A stretch of 64,000 bases of DNA from contig MU001501.1 of the NCBI GenBank assembly GCA_010093485.1, forward strand, positions 1,865,312 to 1,929,311, written 5' to 3'. Made by a program: the position numbers and the translations under genes. How positions within the stretch are numbered: position 1 is the stretch's first letter; the number at the start of each line of letters is the position of its first letter. This DNA is from Karstenula rhodostoma CBS 690.94. Its lineage: Eukaryota > Ascomycota > Dothideomycetes > Pleosporales > Didymosphaeriaceae. Positions 10,814-20,561 of this stretch are shown here, piece after piece. A model generated the notes under the pieces. That model had not been told where the DNA came from. It did not search any database and saw only the letters and a list, made by a program, of their open reading frames with translations.

Positions 10814-12223
10814 CTATCCATAAGCTGCAAATCTAGTAAACTCTGCATCACTACAAAGCCGTTTGGTATGGCCTTCCTCCATCGAAGTAATCAATTGCAC
10901 GACCCCATCCTTTGGCGGTAAAATGCAACAGAGACTTTCAAATTGTCGGTCTGGAATGCGGAAGAACTCCGTCTTGCCAAGTGGGCCCCAGTCAAGCCTA
11001 TAGAAAGGCAGATCAACCCAAGAGGTAACGTACAGGTCCGGCCCCAGATTTTCGTTAGCGTACTTGATTGTTTGGCAGTCCGGATGAGTCGCAGCCAGTC
11101 CAACGGCAGCTTTCAGCAATGTTTCGTTTCGAGCCGTGGTGATCGTCTCTCTGATTTTGATCGCAATCTCACCAAGATGTGTGCTTTCACTTGCTATCAT
11201 ATCGATCGGTAGCTCCGTAAAGCAATGGAAAAGACAGTTGCCAATGTAATTTGGTGATATGGAAAGGGCCTTCCTGCCATCAAGTGCCACCACCACGTTT
11301 GACTTGCGGGTTGGAGTCTCATCTTCCGTTATCAATGATGTAAAGCGAGCTCTCATGGTATGTCGCCACAAAAATGCCACCAAAGCATCGTTTGTCGACA
11401 CCCACGCTCCGCTTTGACTCGGCCGTGCCATAGCTTTGATCTCTGCTAGAGCATCCGAACTGAACGAGAACATACTCGAGATGATTGGTGGCTTCCTCAC
11501 TGAAAGCAGAGAAGGGATAAAATCGGGCCAGCGAAAATCATTGACGCCCCTGAACTCAAGGCAGTTGAGTGACCAAAGCATTGGGTCGCTTTCCAGGTCT
11601 TCGAATTTGTACTGCTCTTTCAAAATTTGAAAATCGAGGACGTCTGCTATTCCTCTCGAGCCGGTACGGTCCCTCGCTAGGTCAACACCATTTCTGAGAT
11701 CAACAGTCCCATTGCAGTGCTCTGAGAACCTTGCAATGATGCGTCCAGCTCCATATGCGTTAGGTTTAGGGAAGCAAAAGGCCAAAACTAGCCCGCCGTA
11801 GATAAAGTTGGCTTGCACCGACATGACTTTGCGTGTCTCCCCAATCCCAGCAGTCAGGGGTGCTAACAAGTTCGCATCCAGCTTGTGTGGCGGCATGCCA
11901 GCGTCCTTCAGATCGTGATATGTCCCCCTCCATTTGCAACCCGGGTCTGTGAGATTGTTGAACACGATGCGAAGGTCTTCGAAGGGATTCGGTATGTCGA
12001 GGATAAGATGGCCTTTGCGGACACTGCTTTCTAAATCCCTTTGGACTGTACCAGTGAGGTATGGGCGCTCTGCCGCCAGCGAGGTCAGGGACATTTGCAA
12101 GAGTTCGGACGTGCTCGCCATGCTATCGCTGCTAACAGGAAAGCAAAGTAAATAGCAGTAATAAAATGCTGGAAGCATTTCATCCAGCGCACTGAGCTTT
12201 CGATGTTGTTGTAGCTCATACAT
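10814..12223 (-). CDS. BAHD/trichothecene-acetyltransferase-like protein with lost HxxxD motif
   Basis: The fold signature is that of the plant/fungal acyl-CoA-dependent acyltransferase family. The protein opens with LSALDEMLP, has a mid-protein YGGLVLAFC strand, a WVSTNDALVAFLWR segment, an ISPNYIGNC segment, and ends with LDWGPLG, the counterpart of the family DFGWG loop. At the catalytic position the usual H-H-x-x-x-D-G is replaced by P-K-P-N-A-Y-G, so both the catalytic histidine and the aspartate are absent. The surrounding sequence (AFCF before, GAGRIIARFSEHC after) aligns normally, so this is a substitution and not a shifted frame. The longest open frame starts with a non-ATG codon at 12259. 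I chose the first ATG at 12223, giving 469 residues. It may be catalytically dead or have a changed role. Confidence 0.82.
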   Translation of the reverse strand: MYELQQHRKLSALDEMLPAFYYCYLLCFPVSSDSMASTSELLQMSLTSLAAERPYLTGTVQRDLESSVRKGHLILDIPNPFEDLRIVFNNLTDPGCKWRGTYHDLKDAGMPPHKLDANLLAPLTAGIGETRKVMSVQANFIYGGLVLAFCFPKPNAYGAGRIIARFSEHCNGTVDLRNGVDLARDRTGSRGIADVLDFQILKEQYKFEDLESDPMLWSLNCLEFRGVNDFRWPDFIPSLLSVRKPPIISSMFSFSSDALAEIKAMARPSQSGAWVSTNDALVAFLWRHTMRARFTSLITEDETPTRKSNVVVALDGRKALSISPNYIGNCLFHCFTELPIDMIASESTHLGEIAIKIRETITTARNETLLKAAVGLAATHPDCQTIKYANENLGPDLYVTSWVDLPFYRLDWGPLGKTEFFRIPDRQFESLCCILPPKDGVVQLITSMEEGHTKRLCSDAEFTRFAAYG

Positions 12224-13576
12224 CTTGTTCAGCAATTGGGGAGATGTGAAAGAGGGCAAATATTATGCCAGACAGGTCAGATCTTGCAGTACTGAAGAAG
12301 CAAGCAGGGAGTTTCTCGAACTCTCAACAAAGACAGTTTTGTCGAGCAGTGAAGTAAAGCGGACATAACGATGACCGGATGCGATTAAGTACTTTCTAGA
12401 CTTCCATTCACGTGATCTGCATTTCCCGAAACAGCTAGGTTTCGTCTAAGACGGGAAAATGGCGGATATCTAGTTTGGGAGTCGTGGTCGGTCTCTCCTA
12501 TTATGAGAGAATGACACCTCCCTATATCTGTACTGCACCTAAAGCTTGCGTGTCCCTCTTCGGTAAGAAAATTCAAAGACGGGTCCACAGAGCAATCCAT
12601 TTTCCAGAATCATGGCACCCAATCACGGTGCCGTCTGTTAGACTGTATATCGCCTATGTGCACCAGACGCGGTAGGGGTTAGGGTCTTTCGTAGGGGACT
12701 TCCCTTCTTAGCATTGCTTAAGCATGGAACGGCGGAACTGGGCGCTCGTTGCTCTGGTACCCTACCCCAAGCTTTCATCTATTATGGCTGCATCAACGAG
12801 TTAATAGGGTCCGGGTTGGACCGATCGATGCGCAACGGGACTACTATCGCAAGTTTCGAACGAAGTTCACATCTCAGCGCTAGTCAATAACCTTCCATTT
12901 CCTAATCAGGGCATGAGCCGGACTATGTAAGCTCGCCTAATCAGGGCATGGGCCGGACTACTTTCACGGCTAGGCTAGGTAAGCTCGGGAGAAATCCAGC
13001 TAGCACTAGCACGTGACGCAGCCTGATGTGTTCAGCGTCCGTCCTTTCAGGAGATTATGTACTAACAGTGAATCAATGTACCAGGAGTGGATCCATCTGC
13101 ATCGCGATATAGTCCTTTTGACTCTTGGTACGCTGATCCGGAGCTCTCGTTTGGGCATGTTCAATGCGTAGTTTGGGCCGACAACCGAAAAGCTCGAATC
13201 GCTGTCCAGCACTCCCCTCTTCGCGCAAATCCCCGCCAAGTTGAATTATTATTGCACGAAGAGCGGTCTGGAGAGAAAATCCAGCTGTCAGCCTGCACGC
13301 TCAGCTTGATCCATCCACCAGAGAGCTTCACTTCCTTGGCTACTCTCCGCACTGTGCACGCGTCCAAATTTCGTCTGGGCTCTTTTTAACACTTTAAAAG
13401 CCTTTCAAATTGGTATACTACGTGGGGCAAGCTATTTGAATCGGTGTACAGGATTGGTACCTCTACATGCGTTGCGCCTCGACAACCGCCAAATTCCCCG
13501 CTCCACAGCTTGACGACGAGACCGGACCAATCGAACTCGTAGCTTTGGATAAGGCAATTAAGGAATGATTTCAGAA
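12224..13576. other. Intergenic, 1.3 kb
   Basis: This is the upstream flank of the acyltransferase and the region before the P450 relic. It contains a 25-bp direct repeat (listed separately) and an open frame at 13087-13389 that I could not link to any family. Confidence 0.5.
12901..12960. repeat. Direct repeat, 25 bp, two copies
   Basis: A 25-bp unit starting CCTAATCAGGGCATG occurs at 12901-12925 and 12936-12960 with one mismatch. A GTAAGCTCG block follows the first copy and recurs about 20 bases after the second. Its function is unknown. Confidence 0.8.
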
Positions 13577-14772
13577 TGTACGTGTGAGCCGACTCAGTTC
13601 ATGCAAGAACTAAAGGCTCTACCGGACATTATGCTCAATCTGGATAACGAGATTAACGAGGTACGTCTATAAGCGCGGTTAAGCATTGCGGTAGATAATA
13701 ATAGTTCAGCGGTTCCTATCCGAATACAGCCTATCCACGACGACGTCTGTAGGTAGAAAGATCTAGACTGTGGTAAACAATATCAAGAACGAGCTCACAA
13801 AAACTCGGTAAGCTGACCTATACTGCTGCGTCTTTGATGTGGCTAAAGCTTTACAGGTAATATGATAGGCGATATACATAAAGAAGTCGTGTACTCCTTC
13901 CAAGGATCGTTTCCACCTTGCGACGGTAAGACTCGGTGAGACTGGACTGGGGAATACCTAGATTTCATCATCGAGTTCACACTAAACGTTTTCTTTGCCG
14001 TACCTGAAATCCGGGCATATCCGCAGCTACTTCGTTGGACCTCACGATATCTCAACACCAAAGTCCGAGCAGTGCACAAATCCCTGGCTACCATGAGACG
14101 CTTGGTGGCGCCAATTATCACCGACACGAAACGGCAGCTTGAAAAGGGAACCGGGCCCCACAATATGTGTGCATGAAACATCGCGAATAGAAACCAAAAA
14201 GAACGAGGTAGTCTTAATTTCAGGCGCAGATGCAGCTAGCGACGAGTATGGCAGCCATTCACACCACTTCGATGACAATTACGAACGCAGTTTTCGACTT
14301 GGCCGCCCGGCCAAAGCTGCGCAAGATGGACTCGTTTCTCAAGGAGTCCCACCGCCTTAGTCCGATATCACAACTCAACATGCGCTGGAAAATCGACCAA
14401 CCTATCACTCTCCACGACAGAACTGTACTGCAACCGAGAGTGCATATCGCTTTCCCTTTACACCAAATCTCAAACGATGAAGATTTGTGGGGCACTCCAA
14501 GCTAGTTCGACGGCTCCAGATCCTAGACGCTTAGGGACCTGCCAGAGAACGAGTCCAAGTACCAGTTCATGGGGACTGGGGCGAATTACTTGGGCTCTGG
14601 CTATAGCGTGCATGTGTGCCCAGGTCGAGATTTTGCTGCGAACGAGATTAAGATTATAGTTATATACTTGATCGACAGCTTTGACATCGAGTTCAAAGGG
14701 GATGTAGGGTTATCTGACAGTTTGTGGACACCGGGAGGCTACCATTCTAATCCAAGTGTGCGTCTGCTCTAA
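13577..14772 (+). pseudogene. Cytochrome P450 pseudogene
   Basis: Fragments of one P450 lie in the correct order. QFMQELKALPD is at 13600-13632. An EVVYSF segment follows beyond intron-like gaps. LVAPIITDTKRQLE is near 14106-14147. The I-helix-like AIHTTSM is near 14254, and the K-helix KMDSFLKESHRLSP (ExxR) is near 14322. The heme-cysteine segment CPGRDFAANEIKI is at 14619-14657. DLAARP runs directly into KLRKMDSFLKE, so about 25 residues that normally separate them are missing. A TAG stop lies in the loop at about 14524, between FDGSRS and TLRDLPEN, and the heme loop has two extra residues before its cysteine. The part upstream of 14150 also seems shortened. It therefore cannot encode a working P450. 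The family resembles those in fungal metabolite clusters. Confidence 0.8.
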
Positions 14773-15499
14773 TAAAGACGTCTAAAGGCCCGAAAAAGGT
14801 TCACGTTTGCAGTATCTCGGCTTCACTCTCCGAGATATATGTGAGGGAAGTTGGACCTTCGAGTGATTCCGTGCCGTGGGCAGTGAGGAAGAAAACGACG
14901 CTAGGTCGAGGGAGTTGAACGGTTGGGCGTCTGGCAGATGGAGGATAGTCTACATTTGGCAGGAAAATAGAAAACCGAGCAAAGGATATGGATCTGGAAG
15001 GTAAGTTAGCACATATGAACCCTCAAAACCGACTAGAGAACTTCTTTAACCGATAATGGTACCAAATCTTAACTTCTGCAATCTTAGGTCCATCGATATC
15101 GTGGGGTTCTCTGTTCTGTAAGCACTAGGTGTGCTCGAGGTAAGAGTACAGCGACATAGTCAGAGCCTCAGCTTCTTATTGTGACGCTTTGATGCCATCA
15201 GCGAGGCGCTAGTAATCTACCAATCGCAGGACCCTCGCTACGCAAGCCCGCCTACACGCTCCCAGGATCATCACCTCTCGTGACTCACCTGTACTCCCCT
15301 TCAGTTGATTCAACATGAGGCGTTGGTCCCGCGAGCGAAGAGCTAGCAAATCATCACTCCGCTCTCTATACATAAGCCCGCCTCCAGGTTCCCAGGGATT
15401 GCCACCTCTCTCGACACACCCACAGCCACCTTCAAGCGGACAAATCACTTCAGCGACTCAAACAAACCAGACAACACTCGTCTTCTCCAGGAAGACCAA
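14773..15499. other. Region upstream of secreted-protein frame, with diverged duplication
   Basis: Bases 15244-15303 and 15373-15432 are an imperfect direct repeat (both begin AAGCCCGCCT and share CCCAGG and CACCTCTC blocks). Some differences are C-to-T. No other element was recognised. Confidence 0.5.
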
Positions 15500-15951
15500 A
15501 TACGCTTCTTCGCCTTCCTGGCGGCGCTTGCCCTTGCGGCCTTCACCACCGCCGTCCCGGTTGACGACACCGCCACCGCCAAGTTCATCACTCTCGACGA
15601 CAAGGTTGACGTCTCCCCGACGTCCCCACTCCTCGCGCCCCGCTCCTGCCGCTTACCTGAATATATCCTCGTCACCTTCGACAACCACAAGCAGGTCAGC
15701 TTGAACAACGTCAAGTGCGTCGACGTAGGTCGGCCGGTTATCGGGGTGCTGGTTGGCGAGTGCTGGTGCGCACTTTGGGCGTAAGTACAACCCCGTCGAC
15801 CGAGGTGTTGAGAGCGGTGCTGATGGTATTTAGGAAGCCGGGCTGCCGCGATTTCATCCAGCTGCACTACCCGTGTCCTGGCGTCATCACCGACTTCAAG
15901 AAGCCGGTCAAGTCCATCTCTTGCGGTGGATGGGCTGGTGGTAAGGCTTAG
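15500..15951 (+). CDS. Small cysteine-rich secreted protein, start not resolved
   Basis: Two exons (to 15780, then 15834-15951) join across a 53-nt intron (15781-15833, GTAAGT..TTTAG). Exon 1 opens with a clear signal-peptide core (IRFFAFLAALALAAFTTAV) ending at an A-V-P-like cleavage region. The mature part of about 110 residues has seven or so cysteines (SCR, KCV, ECWCA, GCR, YPCP, SISCGG), as expected for a disulfide-stabilised extracellular protein. The frame continues upstream to a TAG near 15350 without any ATG. The gene therefore uses an unrecognised upstream exon, has lost its start codon, or begins at a non-ATG codon. Coordinates given start at the signal-peptide core. I do not recognise a named family. 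An effector or antimicrobial role is only a possibility. Confidence 0.55.
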
Positions 15952-16611
15952 AGGCGGGTTCCTGGGGTGAGATGAACGATTGAATGGCGGTTGGTCATTT
16001 AGACTGGCATGGTATCTACATTGAGCAGATGCTGATGGCGGAATTGTGCTTCATGATGGAGTTCATGCTGTCAAGATGGTTCCCGTCTATTAGAATGTAG
16101 TGCACGGGCATGTGCTGACTGATGTATGGTATATATACTCAGCACTATCCCTGGCTTAGACAATGTAATCAACCATCCCATCTGTCATGAGCCCTCTATG
16201 GCTGCGCCAACTTCAACACCGTAGAGACGGCTTTTCTGGACTTGGCTGGGATGATACATGTCACATATACGAAATGAGGCAAAATTGTAACTAAATGTGT
16301 TTCACTGTATCTGCTTGGCAATCAACATATTGTCAGGTGCGTGGTGTGAAGGTGAAGGAAGTCAGTGTGCGCGGAAGGATGGACCCCGCGTGCGCGACGC
16401 GCCTGCCTTGACACTTAAACCCGCGCTAAGTCCGGGTGCGCGCCATCGCCACTCGTGCCTGGTCTCTTCACCCCATCACTCCTCGGAGTACGCTCTTTTG
16501 CTCGGGGACCCAGTGCCCTCGTATTTCTCGTACGCAGCCACTCCCAACACCTATCAGCATATCGAACGCGTACAACAAACTACGCAACCTGCGCATGCGC
16601 GCGCTTCCACC
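15952..16611. other. Intergenic, 0.66 kb
   Basis: This holds the 3' flank of the secreted-protein gene and the upstream region of the WLM protease. A TATATATAC-like run is present near 16130. No RNA gene was seen. Confidence 0.5.
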
Positions 16612-17994
16612 ATGCCTCTCGGTTTCGAGCGCATCAACGAACGCACGCAGCGCCCAAATGCGCACATCAACTTCATCCGGCCGCTGCCCGGCCCGTCCGC
16701 GAAGACTGCCGAAGAGATCCTCAGCCGGGTCGCCGCCGTCTGCTACCCGTTCATGAAGTCGAACATGATCCTCGTCCAAGCTCTCGAGGAGTTTCCCTTC
16801 AATCGCGAATTCGTCGGTCGCAACTTCAACGCCGGCGAGGTCGTACAACTCGTCCTCCGGGACCGGAACGGCATGTGGCTGCCGCAACGAATGGTCGAGA
16901 TGGTCATGGTCCACGAGCTCGCGCACTGCAAGCAGATGAACCATTCGCCTGCTTTCTGGAAAGTGAGGAACGCGTATGCGGACGACTTGAGGGCGCTTTG
17001 GGTAAAGGGATATACCGGCGAGGGCATATGGGGACGCGGCAGGAACCTGGACACGGGCGCATTGCAGCAGGAGGATAGGGATCCCGGCGACATGCCCGAA
17101 CACGTCTGCGGCGGAACATACGGCCGGCGGTCTTCCAAGAAGAGGCGACGGGGCGGCGAAACCAAGCAGGTCTTCACGTATGCGGAGCGCAAGCAGCGCC
17201 GTATCTTGAAGAAGTTTGGCGCTGGCGGCCAGTCCTTGGGTTCGGATGAGGACACCAAGGTCAAGCTCGAGGGCGGCGTCACGAAGAAGGGCAAGCCTAG
17301 AGTGGCCGGTAGCGCACGCGGTCGAGAACTACGCGCTGCTGCAGCACTGGCGCGGTTTGATACAGCCAAGCAGGAGCAAGTCGACGTGAAGGAAGAGGTA
17401 CCCTCCGACAGCGAGACAGAAGACGATGAGATTGAATTCGTTGAGGGTAGTGCTGCTATCGATGTGGACGGCAAGGAGATGACCGACGACAAAGGCCGCG
17501 CGCTCGTCAAGATCTGCGAAGACGAAGACACAAGAGACGGCGATGCCCAGCGCGAGATGGACGAGTTGCACGTGTTGACCAGGCCGGACCCAAACCCGAA
17601 GAAACCGGCAAACTCATCACGCACCAGAAAAATGCCGTCCCCCTCCTCGGCGGGCTCTGCAGAACCCATAAAGCCGGTGTCCATCAAGTCAAACTCTGTC
17701 TCAAGGCATCCCACCAATGCAAAGTCGTCCGCCCAGGTCATCCACATGGACGAGATACACAAGCGACGTCTAGCACGATCTCCGGAACCTCGCCCTCCGC
17801 CCGCGACCATCACGTGCGCAGTGTGCTCGCTCGAAAACGAAGTCGGCTCTTTGACGTGCGTGGCGTGCGCCCACGTCCTGAATCCCCGTATGGATTCAAA
17901 TCACTGGAGTTGTAAAAGTGCCGCGTGTAAAGGTAACAGCTACATCAACGCAGGGGATGTAGGACGGTGCGGGGTTTGTGGTGCTTCGAAGTAA
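16612..17994 (+). CDS. WLM-domain metalloprotease, Wss1/SPRTN-like
   Basis: Wss1-family proteases cleave DNA-protein crosslinks and act with Cdc48/p97 and SUMO in the nucleus. This 460-residue protein starts at ATG 16612 (MPLGFERINERT). The WLM domain follows (about residues 8-200), with the zinc-binding catalytic motif HELAHCKQMNH (HExxHxxxxxH) near residue 100. Next comes a basic stretch, then KFGAGGQSLG, which matches the SHP box that binds Cdc48. An acidic DDEIEFVE segment could be a SUMO-interacting motif. The C terminus has RanBP2-like zinc-finger cysteines (ITCAVCSLEN, LTCVACAHVLNP) and a second CKSAACK..CGVCG group. The whole layout (protease, SHP, SIM, zinc finger) fits Wss1. The open frame upstream of 16612 has no ATG. 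No intron is needed. Confidence 0.9.
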   Translation: MPLGFERINERTQRPNAHINFIRPLPGPSAKTAEEILSRVAAVCYPFMKSNMILVQALEEFPFNREFVGRNFNAGEVVQLVLRDRNGMWLPQRMVEMVMVHELAHCKQMNHSPAFWKVRNAYADDLRALWVKGYTGEGIWGRGRNLDTGALQQEDRDPGDMPEHVCGGTYGRRSSKKRRRGGETKQVFTYAERKQRRILKKFGAGGQSLGSDEDTKVKLEGGVTKKGKPRVAGSARGRELRAAAALARFDTAKQEQVDVKEEVPSDSETEDDEIEFVEGSAAIDVDGKEMTDDKGRALVKICEDEDTRDGDAQREMDELHVLTRPDPNPKKPANSSRTRKMPSPSSAGSAEPIKPVSIKSNSVSRHPTNAKSSAQVIHMDEIHKRRLARSPEPRPPPATITCAVCSLENEVGSLTCVACAHVLNPRMDSNHWSCKSAACKGNSYINAGDVGRCGVCGASK

Positions 17995-18811
17995 CTTTTC
18001 GACGCGAATGGGTGTTTTGTAGTAGATCGGAGTTTTATACCCAATGTGAGCATTTCTTGGCTGGCCGCGATTCTCTTCCTATTTCCTTCACGTGAGCTGA
18101 ACGGTCGTTCCTGCTTGTCTATTATTGGCGGGTCATGTGCAGCCCGTCTACCTTCGCTCTCACGACCCGTCTTCCCCCTGTCCCCAGCGGCATATCTCCG
18201 TCACACTCCTAGCTCTGCCTCTTTTATGCTTTTGCTTTCATCTCCGGCAATTTTCATGGCCTTGCGCTTCGCTTAGGTCACTCTGCGCAGGCAAGCTTCT
18301 CGATGATACAATATACAAGCACGGGCGACGACTATGGACTGTATCCGCGAAGTCTGACACTTCGGAAGTTACAGGAAAGAATTGAACTAGCACACGAACC
18401 GAGGCTCATAGGCGTGGACCCCCTTGGAGCTTTTGTGAGCGAGGTCAAGGACTCGTTCGCGACATTTGGACGTTCAGAAATCCGGGACAGGGGCCGACTT
18501 TCAGTATGCACATCTCTCGAACACGTGCTCGCTCACTATCGATGCTTTTCTGCAAGACTTGATACGTGATTGTTTGCTGTTTTGATGGATCTTCACACAC
18601 CCCGTCACCACCTCGGATGACCTCACTCACACTCTTGACCACATAGAGCTCGGTAAAGGTCTTGGTGTATGTTTCCAACTCAATCAGGGCGAAACAGGGG
18701 GAGGTGCACCCACCATTTAATACGACTCAGATTTAGTCGTGTCGGATGATCTCTGGATGACTTCCCCTGCTTCCAACAGGAGTACTGATTCCGCAGAGCT
18801 CGAGGAGAAAG
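17995..18811. other. Intergenic, with unassigned small frame
   Basis: This is the 3' flank of the WLM gene. A frame at 18303-18569 codes 88 residues with no recognised motif. It could be the 5' remnant of the broken HET gene that follows, but nothing in it proves that. Confidence 0.4.
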
Positions 18812-19857
18812 ATGCGAGAGTCAAGGTTATCACCATACAAGGTTGTGGATATTGGAGCACAGTTTTCCATCCGAAGTGTCAAGATCCATTGGACGGAAGA
18901 GGGGGAAACTGGCGACTACGTTACCCTGTCATACTGCTGGAATGAACGGTGGTCGCTCGCTACCACAACGACGACTCAAGGTTTCACCGTCAGTACCCTT
19001 ACTTCCAATAAGCCGAAAGAGATCCTCGGCGCTATTGACCTGGTCCGCAGGCTTGGCCTGAGATTCCCATGGGTGGACGTGCTATGCATTATTCAGTGTG
19101 CTCCTGAAGACGGGACGCGAGATATCAGCAAGATGGCGCAGGCTTATCAATCAAGGGGCTATTGTGACTGTTTCCGCCGCCGGCGTGAGGAGCATCTATA
19201 ATCCGGCTATGTGCAGCAGCCTCATACCTACTCCAATGTGAAAGATGCAATCTAATTAAGCGTGTGTAAGTCTCCAAAGCCACTTGAGATGATATTCGTA
19301 TAGCTCCAGGGACATATATACCATCATAGCAAACCCCTGTATGATCAAATCCGGCAATATAAGCAAGCCACGGCTAAACTGCTCAAAGTGACTGTCGGTA
19401 CGCGTGGGAATGGTATCCCGAAAATGATACCATATATGATTCAATGCTGACATGTTGCGAAAGGGACACTACGATGGCCTGTTTTTGATCGAAAAGTGCT
19501 TCTTTCTGGTACACAGGGTCTCTGGTGGACCTGCTCATCATAAGAATGTTCCGACAGCTCGAACACTTCCACACACTCTGACTTGAGATTCTACGGAACC
19601 ATCTCTTGATGACGGCTGTCAGTCGCCATTCTTAAGTCGCCTTACATTCATGGCGTTCCATGGTCCGCGGCTACACACGTCGATTCCTGACTGTCCCCTC
19701 AGACGAGCTACCCGCCATAGCAGGTATCACAACAGATTACGTCAAGCACTTTGCTGGCGCCTATCTTACTTGCCTCTGGGGGTTTACGTTCGTTTCAGAA
19801 CTCATGTGGATTTCCAGTCGCTCAGACATAACACGCCCTATGGACTTGATGTAGCTT
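18812..19857 (+). pseudogene. HET-domain gene remnant
   Basis: The first part reads as a HET domain: DYVTLSYCWNE, a TT-rich strand, AIDLVRRLGLRFPWVDVLCIIQ, then DISKMAQAYQS. At about 19150-19165 the reading frame shifts by one. The continuation AIVTVSAAGVRSIYN, the next expected HET block, is in another frame. About 400 bases later a third frame (19660-19854) resumes the family's C-terminal region with LPAIAGIT, a long helix and FVSELMW. The middle region between 19250 and 19650 gives no HET-like reading and is probably decayed. The relic is a different HET gene from the intact copy at 4.7 kb, since the domain sequences differ greatly. Confidence 0.78.
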
Positions 19858-20561
19858 CGCGCTCCTGCCTTTTCGCTGCTAACGACCTATTAATCTCCGC
19901 AAAGTATAGATGCTCACTGGAGAGGACATACAGTGGCATGAGTCTTAAGAAAGACGAGAGAGCACAATTCTATACACAGGGCTGCAATAGCTAAACGCCA
20001 GGTTAGTCATCATCTGAATATTCAATCAGCAGACAAAAGCACTGCGCCTGTGGTATCCCCGTACTCGAGTGCAGCTCTCCAAGACCGAAAACCTTTGTTT
20101 GTTTTCCATCCCAAACCCTCCCATGAGACAATCACAAACAGTCGGCAGAGTAGAGTATATGTAGCGCCCTCAGTCCATAGAGAATCCATCATCCGATTTA
20201 ACCTCAAAATCAAGTCCTCACTAAGAAAACACACAGTTCGTACAGTGCTTAAGGTCTGATGAAGTCACTCAAGCACGGCATGGGGTTGATTTCTGACTGG
20301 GAGATATCTACTCGTGCCCGCGGCGCCTATACTCACCCGCGCTTCAGGGGTTCAATTTATTTTCAACTTCAATGAAGAGACCCAGTCACTGACAAAATTT
20401 TCGGGTAGCCCGTGTATCAGCTATCAATCTGTGCACCGGTCCCTCGGAGTTTTGCTGTATATAATGCACACCGTCACCTCTCCCTCTCCTGTCCACCCAC
20501 GCATGAGAACACATCTTGACAGCCCCTACTGTACCCATCTTGCGACCCCATACCGCTGATC
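19858..20561. other. Intergenic, promoter region of the metalloprotease
   Basis: No gene was recognised. It contains the TATA element at 20458-20464. Confidence 0.5.
20458..20464 (+). promoter_or_regulatory. TATA box of the metalloprotease gene
   Basis: TATATAA lies 98 bases before the ATG at 20562, followed by a pyrimidine-rich CTCTCCCTCTCC stretch typical of fungal start regions. Confidence 0.55.

Noticed and set aside
10814..12259. Start of the acyltransferase at 12259
   Set aside because: That codon is TTG directly after an in-frame stop. The first ATG, at 12223, still precedes the conserved N-terminal motif.
12674..12692. GGGGTTAGGG, telomere-like
   Set aside because: A single occurrence in unique DNA and not a tandem TTAGGG array.
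13087..13389. 100-codon plus-strand frame upstream of the P450 relic
   Set aside because: I tried to read it as the P450 N terminus. There is no membrane anchor or proline-rich hinge and no continuity with the relic.
18303..18569. 88-codon frame before the broken HET gene
   Set aside because: It has no HET block and lies in a different frame. It could be a 5' remnant but cannot be supported.
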